A stretch of 64,000 nt of DNA from Acidimicrobiales bacterium (lineage in GTDB: Bacteria > Actinomycetota > Acidimicrobiia > Acidimicrobiales > VFJN01): assembly GCA_035316325.1 (NCBI GenBank), contig DATHJB010000011.1, positions 58,361 to 122,360 on the forward strand, given 5' to 3'. Positions within the stretch are counted from its first letter, which is position 1; each line of letters starts with the position of its first letter. The notes below the pieces were generated by a model. The model had not been told where the DNA came from. It was given only the letters and a program-made list of their open reading frames with translations, and made no database searches. The translations under genes and the position numbers were made by a program. This document shows, piece after piece, positions 31,552-40,481 of this stretch.

Positions 31552-32907
31552 CTACGACGGGCGGACCTGGGTGCCCGTCGACGAGTCCTCGACGACGTAG
31601 CCGGCCGCCTGGATCTGGTCGCGCAGGGCATCGGCCCGACCCCAGTCCTTCGCCGAGCGGGCAGCGTCGCGGTCGTGGGCCAGCGCCAGGATCTCGTCCG
31701 GCACCGCGGCGGCACCCGCCTCCAGCACCAGCCCCAGCGCGCCGCTGATCTCCCGCACCGCCGCGGCCAGGGGCGTCGCCGTGGCCAGGTCGTGGGCGTC
31801 GAGCGCCGTGTTGGCCCCGCGCACGAGGTCGAACAGCAGCGCCGTGGCCCGGGGGGTGTCGAGGTCGTCGTCCATCGCCTCCCGGAACCGGGTCAGCGCC
31901 TCCGGGTCCGGCGTGCCGCCCTCGGTGTGCTCGGCGGCCCGGCGGGCGAAGGTGTCGAGCCGGTCGAGGGCCGTCTCGGCGTCGGCCAGCGCCACCGCCG
32001 TCACGTCCATCGGCGACCGGTAGTGCGACCGCAGGATCAGCAGCCGGAACGCCCGCGGATCGTGCTGCTGGACCAGGTCGACCAGGTTGGTGACGTTGCC
32101 CAGCGACTTCGACATCTTCTCGCCGTCGTTCTCGACGAAGGCGTGGTGCATCCAGTGGTTGGCGAAGCGCTTGCCCAGCGCCACCGCCTGGGCCCGCTCG
32201 TTCTCATGGTGCGGGAAGCGCAGGTCCTGGCCCCCGGTGTGCAGGTCGAAGCCCTCGCCCAGCAGGTCGAGCGACATGACCACGCACTCGGTGTGCCAGC
32301 CGGGCCGCCCCTCGCCGAACGGCGCCGGCCAGGACGGCTCGCCGGGCTTGGCCAGCTTCCACAGGGCGAAGTCGACCGGCGAGCGCTTCTCGTCGTTGGC
32401 CTCCACCCGGGCTCCGGCCCGCAGCGAGTCGAGCGACTGCAGGGCGAGCAGGCCGTAGCCGTCGACCTGGGCGGTGTCGAGGTAGACGCCGTCGCTGGTC
32501 TGGTAGGCGAGGCCGCGGCGCAGGAGCTCGGCCACGGTGTCGACCATGTCCTCGACGTACTCGGTGGCGTGCGGCGTGTCGGTCGGCCGCTCGACGCCGA
32601 GCGCGTCCATGGCGTCCCACCACACGTGCTCGCAGCGGCGGGCGATGTCGGCCGGGTCGCGCTGCTCACGGGCGGCGCGGTCGATGATCTTGTCGTCGAT
32701 GTCGGTGACGTTGGAGACGTGGCGCACCTCGTAGCCCGACCAGGTCAGGTAGCGGCGCAGCACGTCGTAGGTCAGGGTGCTGCGCCCGTGCCCGAGGTGC
32801 GGCGGCCCGTAGACCGTGGGCCCGCACACGTAGATCGACACCTTGCCGTCTTCACGGGTCGCGAGCGGCACGACCTGACCGCGAGCGGTGTCGAAGAGCT
32901 GCAACAT
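31552..32907 (-). CDS. cysS: cysteinyl-tRNA synthetase
   Basis: Charges tRNA-Cys, 451 residues. The zinc/Cys site begins IYVCGPTVYGPPHLGHGRSTLTYDVLRRYL (HIGH-type motif PHLGHGR). The second zinc Cys and His are in GWHTECVVMSLDLLGEGFDLHTGGQDLRFPHHENERAQ, and KMSKSLGN is intact. The C-terminus ends AGYVVEDSSTGTQVRP as in CysS, which argues against the related mycothiol ligase MshC. TAACCT on the reverse strand at 32916-32921 is eight bases before the ATG. The adjacent membrane protein ends 32 bases upstream on the same strand. Confidence 0.96.
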   Translation of the reverse strand: MLQLFDTARGQVVPLATREDGKVSIYVCGPTVYGPPHLGHGRSTLTYDVLRRYLTWSGYEVRHVSNVTDIDDKIIDRAAREQRDPADIARRCEHVWWDAMDALGVERPTDTPHATEYVEDMVDTVAELLRRGLAYQTSDGVYLDTAQVDGYGLLALQSLDSLRAGARVEANDEKRSPVDFALWKLAKPGEPSWPAPFGEGRPGWHTECVVMSLDLLGEGFDLHTGGQDLRFPHHENERAQAVALGKRFANHWMHHAFVENDGEKMSKSLGNVTNLVDLVQQHDPRAFRLLILRSHYRSPMDVTAVALADAETALDRLDTFARRAAEHTEGGTPDPEALTRFREAMDDDLDTPRATALLFDLVRGANTALDAHDLATATPLAAAVREISGALGLVLEAGAAAVPDEILALAHDRDAARSAKDWGRADALRDQIQAAGYVVEDSSTGTQVRPS

Positions 32908-32939
32908 GGCTAGCCAGGTTACGCCTGGCGGTGTGTCGC

Positions 32940-33638
32940 TCAGGTGCGTATTCGGGTGAGAGCGAAGCTCGCCGCCAGGTAGCCCACCGCGCACAGCATC
33001 AGGGCCAGGAACGCCGAGTCGCTCATGCCGGCGACCCGGGAGCACCAGGCGACCAGGACCACGTGGATCACCGCCACCGTCGTCGGGCCGGCCGCGACCT
33101 TGGTCCGCCGCCGTACCAGCGGCTCGACGGCCATCACGCCGAGGCAGGCGAAGCCGCCGACCACGGCACCGGGTCGGGCCTGGCCGTCGACCGCCACGCC
33201 CCAGGCCACCACCGCCGTCGCCAGCAGGGCCCCGGGAACGCCCAGGCGCGTCGTCGGCCGCAGCAGGCCCAGAGCGCCGATCGGCAGCACCGCTCCCATC
33301 GGCACCACCACGTGCTGCGTCTCCGGCACCGTGACCCACACCCCGAACATCGTCACCGCCAGCAGCGCCAGCGCCTGACCCCGGGCGCGCCGGCCGAAGT
33401 CGGCGACCAGCCTCCCCCCGCCGACGACCACGACGGCCAGCGCCGGCGGGACCCACGCCCGGCCGCCGTCGGGCAGCCCGTCGAGCAGGTCCCGGTTCTG
33501 GAGCGCGAGCACCACCGCCGCCGTGAACGCCAACCCCACCCCGCGCCGGAGCCACCCCGCGATCGCCGCCGCGAGCGCGCCGCACACGAGCCCCACGTGG
33601 AAGCTCTCGTTGCCCAGGAGATCGACGATCGAGCCCAT
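32940..33638 (-). CDS. polytopic membrane protein of unknown function
   Basis: A 232-residue protein with about seven hydrophobic helices and very short loops, for example HVGLVCGALAAAIAGWLRRG, LAFTAAVVLALQN, WVPPALAVVVVGGGRLVA, VVVPMGAVLPIGALGLL and AFLALMLCAVGYLAASFAL. No transporter signature was recognised. It lies between valS (divergent) and cysS (same strand, 32 bases downstream), so it may be in an operon with cysS. Nothing in the sequence indicates a function. Confidence 0.65.
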   Translation of the reverse strand: MGSIVDLLGNESFHVGLVCGALAAAIAGWLRRGVGLAFTAAVVLALQNRDLLDGLPDGGRAWVPPALAVVVVGGGRLVADFGRRARGQALALLAVTMFGVWVTVPETQHVVVPMGAVLPIGALGLLRPTTRLGVPGALLATAVVAWGVAVDGQARPGAVVGGFACLGVMAVEPLVRRRTKVAAGPTTVAVIHVVLVAWCSRVAGMSDSAFLALMLCAVGYLAASFALTRIRT

Positions 33639-33734
33639 CAGGCCACCGTCCGCCGTGCGGTGGTCGTCACGACCGGGACATTAGGCGCCCGATCCCGTTC
33701 GGGCCGGTCGGAACCGCGCAACTACGCTGGGTCG

Positions 33735-36287
33735 GTGACCAACATCCCGGAGAAGCCGAGCCTGGAGGGGCTCGAAGCCAAGTGGCGTGAGCGGTGGGAA
33801 GCCGACGGCACCTACCGCTTCGACCGCACGAAGACGCGGCCCGAGATCTTCTCGATCGACACGCCGCCGCCCACCGTGTCGGGCACGCTGCATCCGGGCC
33901 ACGTGTGCTCCTACACGCACACCGACACCGTCGCCCGCTACCAGCGCATGCGGGGCAAAGAGGTCTTCTACCCGATGGGGTGGGACGACAACGGGCTCAA
34001 CGTCGAGCGGCGCGTCCAGCTGCTCACCGGCACGCTGTGCGACCCGTCGCTGCCCTACGACCCGGAGTTCCAGCGCCCCGAGAAGCCGCCCAAGAAGCCC
34101 GTCCACATCAGCCGGCCCAACTTCACCGAGCTGTGTGGCGAGGTCGTGGAGCAGCTGGAGCAGACCTACTTCGACCTGTGGTCCGACATCGGCCTGTCGG
34201 TCGACTGGTCGCAGACCTACCGCACCATCGGCCCCAAGGCCATCCGCACCAGCCAGCGGGGCTTCCTGCGGCTGCTGGGCCGTGACCTGGCCTACCGCTC
34301 CGAGTCGCCCACGCTGTGGGACGTCGACTTCCGCACCGCGGTCGCCCAGGCCGAGCTGGCCGACCGCGAGACGCCCGGCGCCTACTTCAAGCTGCGCTTC
34401 ACCGGGCCCGACGGCGAGCCCCTGCTGATCGACACCACCCGGCCCGAGCTGCTGCCGGCCTGTGTCGCGGTCGTCGCCCACCCCGACGACGAGCGGTTCA
34501 AGCCCCTGTTCGGGCGGACCGCGACCACGCCGCTGTTCGGCGTCGAGGTGCCGATCGTCGCCCACGAGCTGGCCGACCCCGAGAAGGGCACCGGCGCCGC
34601 CATGATCTGCACCTTCGGCGACACCACCGACGTCACCTGGTGGCGCGAGCTCGACCTCGACCTGCGGGCCGTCGTCCAGCGCGACGGTCGCCTCCGCCCG
34701 GTCACGTGGGGCGAGCCGGGCTGGGAGTCGCACGACGTCGCCGCCGCCCAGGCCGCCTACGACGAGCTGGCCGGCAAGAACGCCAAGCAGGCCCAGAAGC
34801 GCATCGCCGAGCTGCTGACGGAGTCGGGCGAGCTGGAGGGCGAGCCCCGGCCCATCACCCACCCGGTCAAGTTCTGGGAGAACGGCACCCGGCCGCTCGA
34901 GATCGTCACCAGCCACCAGTGGTTCATCCGCTACCCCGACAAGGAGTCGATGCTGGCCCGGGGCAAGGAGCTCAACTGGTGGCCCGACTTCATGCGGGTC
35001 CGCTACGAGAACTGGGTCAACGGCCTCCAGGGCGACTGGAACATCACCCGCCAGCGGTTCTTCGGCGTCCCGTTCCCCGTCTGGTACCCGATCGACGCCG
35101 ACGGGGCGATCGACTACCTGTCGCCGATCCTGGCCAGCGAGGAGTCGCTCCCGGTCGACCCCTCCACCGACGTCCCCCCCGGCTACAACCCCGACCAGCG
35201 CAACCAGCCGGGGGGCTTCGCCGCCGACCCCGACGTGATGGACACGTGGGCCACGTCGTCGCTGTCGCCGCAGATCGCCTCGGGCTGGGGCGACGACCCC
35301 GACCTGTTCGCCCGCACCTTCCCGATGGACCTGCGCCCCCAGGCCCACGAGATCATCCGCACCTGGCTCTTCTACACGGTGGTCCGGGCGCACTACGAGC
35401 ACGACTCGCTGCCCTTCTACAACGCCGCCATCTCGGGGTTCGTGTTCGACCCGGACCGCAAGAAGCTGTCGAAGTCGGCCGGCAACGCCCCCGACGACCC
35501 GAACCTGCTGATCAGCCGGTTCGGCTCCGACGGCGTCCGCTACTGGGCCGCGAACGGCCGTCCGGGCATGGACATCGCCTTCGACGAGGGCCAGATGAAG
35601 ATCGGGCGGCGGCTGTCGATGAAGCTCCTCAACGCCGCCCGGCTGACGCTCGGCTTCGGGTCGACCGCCGACGGCACGGTGACGGAGCCGCTCGACAAGG
35701 CGATGCTGGCGTCGCTGGCGGCCCTGGTCGACGAGGCCACGGGCGCCTTCGACCGCTTCGACTACGCCCGGGCGGTGGAGCGCACCGAAACGTTCTTCTG
35801 GTCGTTCTGCGACGACTACCTGGAGCTGGTGAAGAACCGGGCGTACGACGCCTCCGACGAGGCCGGGCAGTCGTCGGCGAAGGCCGCGCTGGGCCTGGCG
35901 CTGGAGACCCTGCTCAAGCTGTTCGCCCCGATCCTGCCCTTCGTCACCGAAGAGGTGTGGTCGTGGTGGCAGGAGGGGTCGATCCACCGGTCGCCGTGGC
36001 CGTCCGCTGCGAACCTGCGGGCCGCCGCGGGTGACGACGCCTCGCCGGTGGTCCTGGCCGTCGCCGCCGACGTGCTCGGTGAGCTGCGCAAGGTCAAGAG
36101 CGAGGCCAGGCGGTCGATGAAGACCGAGGTCACGTCGGCCACCGTCAGCGACACGGCCGACCGGCTGGCGCTGCTCGCCCAGGTCGTCGACGACGTGCGG
36201 TCCGCCGGCGTCGTCTCGGATCTGTCGACCACCGAGGGCGACGCCCTCTCGGTCACCGCCGAGCTGGCCCCCGAGGCGGCGCGCTAG
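33735..36287 (+). CDS. valS: valyl-tRNA synthetase
   Basis: Charges tRNA-Val, 850 residues. The HIGH motif is SGTLHPGHVCSYTHTDTVARYQRMRGKEVFYPMGWDDNGLNVERRVQ. The editing domain includes LLIDTTRPELLPACVAVVAHPDD. WNITRQRFFGVPFPVWYP and DVMDTWATSSLSPQ are typical of ValS, and KKLSKSAGN is the second catalytic motif. The DDNGLNVERRVQ wording marks the archaeal/alphaproteobacterial-type branch of ValS, and the C-terminal coiled coil of long bacterial ValS is reduced. The GTG start has TACGCT at 33723-33728, six bases upstream. Its stop overlaps the convergent MscS gene by four bases. Confidence 0.95.
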   Translation: MTNIPEKPSLEGLEAKWRERWEADGTYRFDRTKTRPEIFSIDTPPPTVSGTLHPGHVCSYTHTDTVARYQRMRGKEVFYPMGWDDNGLNVERRVQLLTGTLCDPSLPYDPEFQRPEKPPKKPVHISRPNFTELCGEVVEQLEQTYFDLWSDIGLSVDWSQTYRTIGPKAIRTSQRGFLRLLGRDLAYRSESPTLWDVDFRTAVAQAELADRETPGAYFKLRFTGPDGEPLLIDTTRPELLPACVAVVAHPDDERFKPLFGRTATTPLFGVEVPIVAHELADPEKGTGAAMICTFGDTTDVTWWRELDLDLRAVVQRDGRLRPVTWGEPGWESHDVAAAQAAYDELAGKNAKQAQKRIAELLTESGELEGEPRPITHPVKFWENGTRPLEIVTSHQWFIRYPDKESMLARGKELNWWPDFMRVRYENWVNGLQGDWNITRQRFFGVPFPVWYPIDADGAIDYLSPILASEESLPVDPSTDVPPGYNPDQRNQPGGFAADPDVMDTWATSSLSPQIASGWGDDPDLFARTFPMDLRPQAHEIIRTWLFYTVVRAHYEHDSLPFYNAAISGFVFDPDRKKLSKSAGNAPDDPNLLISRFGSDGVRYWAANGRPGMDIAFDEGQMKIGRRLSMKLLNAARLTLGFGSTADGTVTEPLDKAMLASLAALVDEATGAFDRFDYARAVERTETFFWSFCDDYLELVKNRAYDASDEAGQSSAKAALGLALETLLKLFAPILPFVTEEVWSWWQEGSIHRSPWPSAANLRAAAGDDASPVVLAVAADVLGELRKVKSEARRSMKTEVTSATVSDTADRLALLAQVVDDVRSAGVVSDLSTTEGDALSVTAELAPEAAR

Positions 36288-37324
36288 GGCTTCGGGTCGG
36301 CGGCCGGGTTCGGCGCGACCGCGTCATCCGGGTCCTCCCGGTCCTCGCGGATCATCAGCCGCTGGCCGTTGGGCACCTCGATGTCGTTCTCCTCGAACAC
36401 GCGGAGGATGCGTCGCCGCAGCTCGCGGGTGATGGTGAACTGCTGCGCCGGCTTGGTCTTCACCACCAGCCGGATGTGGATGGCGTCGAGCGCCAGCTGC
36501 TCCACGCCCCAGACCTCGGGCTCCTCGAGGACCATCTCGGACCACTCGGGGTCGTGCCACAGCTCGTCGGCGGTCTGCTTGATGAGCCGCTGGGCCAGGT
36601 CGATATCGGTGCCGTAGGCCACGTTGACGTCGAGCAGCGCCCGGGCCCACTGCTGCGACTTGTTGCCGACCCGGGTGATGGCACCGTTCGGCACGTGCCA
36701 CACGGTGCCGTTGACGTCGCGCAGGCGGGTGACCCGCAGGCTGACCTCCTCGACGGTGCCCGAGGCCTCGCCCAGGTCGACGATGTCGCCCACGCCGTAC
36801 TGGTCCTCGACCAGCATGAAGAAGCCGGAGAGGAAGTCCTTCACCAGGCTCTGAGCGCCGAAGCCGAGGGCGACACCGGCGATGCCGGCGCTGGCGATGA
36901 GCGGGCCGAGGTCGATGCCGAGCTCGCCGAGGATGGTCATGGCGGCGATCGCCCAGATGACCCCGGTGGTCACCGACCGCAGCACCTGGGCCAGGGTCTT
37001 GGCGCGGGCGGCGGCCCGGGTGGAGAAGGCGGTGGCGTCGACGACCATCGAGCCCGCCCGCCGGCGGATCTTGCCCAGCGCCTCGGAGGCGGCCGAGGGG
37101 TTGGTGACGCGCACCGTGAAGCGATCGATGGCCCGGCTCAGCAGGCGACTGACGATCCAGGCCAGCAGGAGGACCAGGACGATCTTGCCGATCGTGCCGA
37201 AAAGCAGGTCGGACGCCTCGGCGAGGCTCTCGCTGTCGGTGACGTCGAGGACGCGCTTGCACACCCACGAGGCGTCGTCGCCACAGGCGGCAGCGACGTC
37301 GGCCGGGTCCGTCTGCAACAGCAT
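36284..37324 (-). CDS. mscS: MscS-family mechanosensitive channel
   Basis: Small-conductance channel protecting against osmotic shock, 346 residues. A periplasmic N-terminus (DVAAACGDDASWVCKRVLDV, with two cysteines) precedes a helix at about 45-65, further helices (SVTTGVIWAIAAMTILGELGID) and the pore helix block LIASAGIAGVALGFGAQSLVKDFLSGFFMLVEDQYGVGDIV, the best-conserved MscS segment. The beta domain has TVEEVSLRVTRLRDVNGTVWHVPNGAITRVGNKSQ. A charged tail ends the protein. TAGCGT on the reverse strand at 37333-37338 is eight bases before the ATG. It converges on valS and diverges from the KimA-like transporter, another osmotic-balance gene. Confidence 0.94.
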   Translation of the reverse strand: MLLQTDPADVAAACGDDASWVCKRVLDVTDSESLAEASDLLFGTIGKIVLVLLLAWIVSRLLSRAIDRFTVRVTNPSAASEALGKIRRRAGSMVVDATAFSTRAAARAKTLAQVLRSVTTGVIWAIAAMTILGELGIDLGPLIASAGIAGVALGFGAQSLVKDFLSGFFMLVEDQYGVGDIVDLGEASGTVEEVSLRVTRLRDVNGTVWHVPNGAITRVGNKSQQWARALLDVNVAYGTDIDLAQRLIKQTADELWHDPEWSEMVLEEPEVWGVEQLALDAIHIRLVVKTKPAQQFTITRELRRRILRVFEENDIEVPNGQRLMIREDREDPDDAVAPNPAADPKP

Positions 37325-37408
37325 CGCTGGCCACGCTAGCGATGTGACGACTCGGGCCTCGATCCCGATGCCTTGACTGTCTCACTCAATGCTTAGAGTT
37401 CCTTCTCG

Positions 37409-39784
37409 ATGGTCACCGAGGTCGACGCCGCAACTTCAACCTCCGTCCCGACGGCGAACTACGAGGCTCCCGAGCCCACCCCGTCGGCGCCCAAGATCCC
37501 CCTGCCACCCGACCGCCTGGGCTACCGGCTGAAGCGCAAGCTGCTGGGCAAGCCCATGCACACCGAGGAGCTCGAGCACGAGCGGCTCGGGAAGCCCACG
37601 GCGCTGGCCGTGTTCGCCTCCGACAACCTCTCGTCGTCGGCCTACGCCACCGAGGAGATCCTCCACGTCCTGGTCGCGGCCATCGGCCTGGCGGCGTTCT
37701 CGCTGGTCGTGCCCATGACGATCGCGATGCTGGTCGTGTTGGGGCTGCTGATCATCTCCTACCGGGAGACGATCAAGGAATATCCGTCGGCGGGCGGCGC
37801 CTACCTGGTCACCCGAGACAACTTCGGCATCGTGCCGGCACAGGTCGCGGGGGCGGCGCTGCTGATCGGCTACATCCTCACCGTCGCCGTGTCGGTGGCC
37901 GCGGGCAGCGCGGCGATCAGCTCCTCGATCGAGGCGCTGGCGCCCTACCGGGTGCCTATGTCGCTCGGCTTCATCGCGCTGATCGGCTACGGCAACCTGC
38001 GTGGGGTGCGCGAGTCGGGGAAGCTCTTCGCCGCACCCACGTTCTTCTTCATGGCCGTGATGATGGTGCTGCTGGGGTGGGGCCTGGTCAGCTTCCTGAA
38101 GGGCGACCTGAACGCGGTCGACAGCTACGGGGAAGGCACGGTCCACTTCGGCAACCAGGCCGACGGGGCGCTGTACGGCATCTCGTTGTTCTTCCTGGTG
38201 AAGGCGTTCGCCTCCGGTGGCGCGGCGGTCACCGGCGTCGAGGCGATCTCCAACGGCGTACCGGCGTTCCGAGAACCGGCCTGGCAGAACGCCCGCACCA
38301 CCCTCGTCGTCATGGGCAGCGGCCTCGCCGTGATGTTCCTGGGGATCTCGCTCCTCGCCGCCAGGACGAAGATCGCACCCTTCGAGGACGGCACGCCCAC
38401 CGTGCTGGCACAGATCGGTGAACAGGTCTTCGGTGCGGGCGGCATCGGCCACGTGATGTCGACCGTCCTCAACGTCGCCACCATGCTCATCCTGGTGTTG
38501 GCCGCGAACACCGGCTTCGCCGACTTCCCCCGGTTGGCCAGCCTGCAGGCGGGCGACAGCTTCCTGCCCCGCCAGCTCACCCAGCGGGGCCACCGCCTGG
38601 TGTTCTCCAACGGCGTCTTCGCCCTGGCGGGCTCGGCCGCGATCCTGGTGGTCATCACCGGCGCTGAGGTCACCCGGCTGATCCCGCTCTACGCCATCTC
38701 GGTGTTCACCGGCTTCACGCTGTCGCAGTCCGGCATGACCATGCACCACATCCGCAAGAAGGAGCGGGGCTGGGTGCGGGGCGTCGCCGCCAACGGCGTC
38801 GGAGCGATCATCTCGGGCACGATCGTCACGGCGGTCATCTGGACGCGCTGGGACGACGCCTGGATCATCCTGCCGATCATGCCGCTGTTCGTACTGGTGC
38901 TCCTGCGCCTCAACCGGCAGTACGAGCACGAGCGGGCGACCCTGGAGTACGACGTGCCCGCGGCGGCGACGGCGCCGATCCTGCGGCGGCACGTCGTGCT
39001 GGTGTTCGTCGACCGGCTCGACCTGGCCGCCGCCCGGGCCATCCAGTACGCCCGCACGCTGACGCCCGACGAGCTGCGGGCGGTCCACTTCGCGGTCGAC
39101 GACGACGCCGCGGCGCGGCTCGCCGACGAGTGGCGGCGCCTGGGCATGTCGCGGGTGCCGCTGGAGCTGGTCGCCTGCTCCGACCGGCGCATCACCCGGG
39201 CCGCCGTCGAGACCGTGGCCCACGAGCTGTCCGACGGCGACACCGAGGTGTCGGTGCTGCTGCCCGACCGCAAGTACAAGGGCATCTGGCACCGCATCCT
39301 CCACGACCGCACGGCCGGCGAGATCCTCGCCGAGGTGTCGCGGCTGCCCCACGCCAACGTCACCACGGTGCCGTTCCAGTTCGACAACATCACCGCCGAA
39401 GACACCCTGCTGCCGATCGAGCCGGCTGCGGTGGCCGCCACCGTGAAGCCGGGCGGCGTCGGGAAGGGCCCCAAAGCCGAGCGCGGGCCCCGGGCCAGCG
39501 CGGAGCGGGTCACCCCGATCGGCGACGCCCGCTGGCGCGACCGGGTGCGCGTGCAGGGGAAGGTCCGCTCGGTGCGGGTGGCGCCGCGCCATGACGTACC
39601 GGTCTTCGAGTGCGTCGTCGACGACGGCACCGGCACGGTCATCGCCGTCTTCCTCGGCCGCCGCGAGCTGGCGGCCGTCAACGTGGGCACCCAGGTCGAG
39701 CTCGTCGGCACCATCGGCATCCACCGCAGCCGCCTCGCCCTCCTGAACCCCACCTACCGAGTCGTCACCTCAGCAAGCCACTGA
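37409..39784 (+). CDS. KimA-like APC-family potassium permease fused to a C-terminal OB-fold domain
   Basis: A 791-residue membrane protein. Residues about 45-530 form a 12-helix APC transporter closely resembling Bacillus KimA (YdaO), a high-affinity potassium importer: VFASDNLSSSAYATEEILHVLVA, YRETIKEYPSAGGAYLVTRDNFG, AVTGVEAISNGVPAF, LVLAANTGFADFPRLASLQAGDSFLPRQL and GFTLSQSGMTMHHI. Residues about 545-690 form a soluble domain (VVLVFVDRLDLAAARAIQYARTL) resembling KimA's cytoplasmic, c-di-AMP-sensing part. Residues about 705-790 add an OB-fold: WRDRVRVQGKVRSVRVAPR, FECVVDDGTGTVIAVFLGR, GTQVELVGTIGIHRSRLALLNPTY. In mycobacteria, separate genes near ceoB/ceoC encode such a permease and such an OB protein. 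No riboswitch fits in the 84-base leader. Confidence 0.85.
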   Translation: MVTEVDAATSTSVPTANYEAPEPTPSAPKIPLPPDRLGYRLKRKLLGKPMHTEELEHERLGKPTALAVFASDNLSSSAYATEEILHVLVAAIGLAAFSLVVPMTIAMLVVLGLLIISYRETIKEYPSAGGAYLVTRDNFGIVPAQVAGAALLIGYILTVAVSVAAGSAAISSSIEALAPYRVPMSLGFIALIGYGNLRGVRESGKLFAAPTFFFMAVMMVLLGWGLVSFLKGDLNAVDSYGEGTVHFGNQADGALYGISLFFLVKAFASGGAAVTGVEAISNGVPAFREPAWQNARTTLVVMGSGLAVMFLGISLLAARTKIAPFEDGTPTVLAQIGEQVFGAGGIGHVMSTVLNVATMLILVLAANTGFADFPRLASLQAGDSFLPRQLTQRGHRLVFSNGVFALAGSAAILVVITGAEVTRLIPLYAISVFTGFTLSQSGMTMHHIRKKERGWVRGVAANGVGAIISGTIVTAVIWTRWDDAWIILPIMPLFVLVLLRLNRQYEHERATLEYDVPAAATAPILRRHVVLVFVDRLDLAAARAIQYARTLTPDELRAVHFAVDDDAAARLADEWRRLGMSRVPLELVACSDRRITRAAVETVAHELSDGDTEVSVLLPDRKYKGIWHRILHDRTAGEILAEVSRLPHANVTTVPFQFDNITAEDTLLPIEPAAVAATVKPGGVGKGPKAERGPRASAERVTPIGDARWRDRVRVQGKVRSVRVAPRHDVPVFECVVDDGTGTVIAVFLGRRELAAVNVGTQVELVGTIGIHRSRLALLNPTYRVVTSASH

Positions 39785-39798
39785 AGTCCGCGAAAGTC

Positions 39799-39822
39799 CG
39801 CGAAATAGGCCGATATTTCGCG
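39799..39822. promoter_or_regulatory. perfect palindrome between the KimA-like and Uma2 genes
   Basis: CGCGAAATA (39799-39807) and TATTTCGCG (39814-39822) with a six-base loop, preceded by a direct repeat of AGTCCGCGAA. It lies 14 bases after the permease stop and 34 before the Uma2 start. It could be a terminator or an operator. Confidence 0.45.
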
Positions 39823-39856
39823 ATTTGCCGGTGGTGCTAGAACTACAGTCGGTGAG

Positions 39857-40462
39857 GTGAGCACAGTGGCTGAGTACCCCACAGGTTACGAATATCCATC
39901 AGGCGGCTTCCCCAAGGACCTGACCTGGGACGAGTTCCTGGCACTTCCCTACGAGCTCCGCAACGCATCGCTCGTCGACGGAGAAGTTGTCGTGAACCGG
40001 CCCAATGCCCAGCACGAGTGGATCGTGCGCAACCTCATCCTCGTCTTCGCTGATTGGACGCGGGCGGCGCCCGACCGGGGCCAGGTGTCCACCCAGCAAG
40101 CCGTGAAGATCAACGATCGCCGCGGCTACCAGCCCGACTTCGCCTGGTACCCGCAGGAGCTGTGCGCCCCCAAGGGCGAGAAGAGGAAGTTCTCCGGGCT
40201 CCCCGGGTTGGTGGTCGAGGTGCTGTCGCCGTCGACACGGGCCTACGACCTCGTCCGCAAGCGACGCGACTACGAGGCGATCGGCATCGGCGAGGTCTGG
40301 TTCGTCGAGCAGGACGTCGATCGCTACGGCATCGTGGCGTGCCAGCGCCAGGATGCCGACGCCGGGTTCGGCGACACCGAGTTCAAGGTCGGTGACCGGC
40401 TCGCCAGCCGGTTGCTCGACGGCTTCGACCTCGATGTCGCCGACGTGTTCCGCGACGACTGA
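39857..40462 (+). CDS. Uma2-family (DUF820) predicted restriction endonuclease-fold protein
   Basis: A 201-residue protein of the PD-(D/E)XK-like Uma2 group, abundant in cyanobacteria and actinobacteria and of unknown role. It starts LTWDEFLALPYELRNASLVDGEVVV. The core shows GYQPDFAWYP (catalytic-type Asp), LPGLVVEVLSPSTRAYDLVRKRRDYEAIGIGEVWFVEQD, with Glu, Lys/Arg and Asp in the usual places (VEVLSPSTR, KRRDYEAIGI, VWFVEQ). The GTG start follows TACAGT (39844-39849) by seven bases. It stands alone with no modification enzyme next to it, so it is unlikely to be a restriction system. Confidence 0.87.
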   Translation: MSTVAEYPTGYEYPSGGFPKDLTWDEFLALPYELRNASLVDGEVVVNRPNAQHEWIVRNLILVFADWTRAAPDRGQVSTQQAVKINDRRGYQPDFAWYPQELCAPKGEKRKFSGLPGLVVEVLSPSTRAYDLVRKRRDYEAIGIGEVWFVEQDVDRYGIVACQRQDADAGFGDTEFKVGDRLASRLLDGFDLDVADVFRDD

Positions 40463-40481
40463 CGTCAGCCCCGGCGATGCG

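Noticed and set aside
31552..32907. MshC (mycothiol cysteine ligase) instead of CysS
   Set aside because: The length and the C-terminal GYVVEDSSTGTQVRP segment are those of CysS; MshC is shorter and lacks this domain.
37325..37408. Possible c-di-AMP (ydaO-type) riboswitch before the KimA-like gene
   Set aside because: The leader is only 84 bases including the mscS promoter; the riboswitch needs well over 100 bases and no matching pairing was seen.
39857..40462. Restriction-modification or homing endonuclease system at the Uma2 gene
   Set aside because: No methyltransferase, specificity subunit or mobile-element context; isolated Uma2 genes are common and of unknown role.
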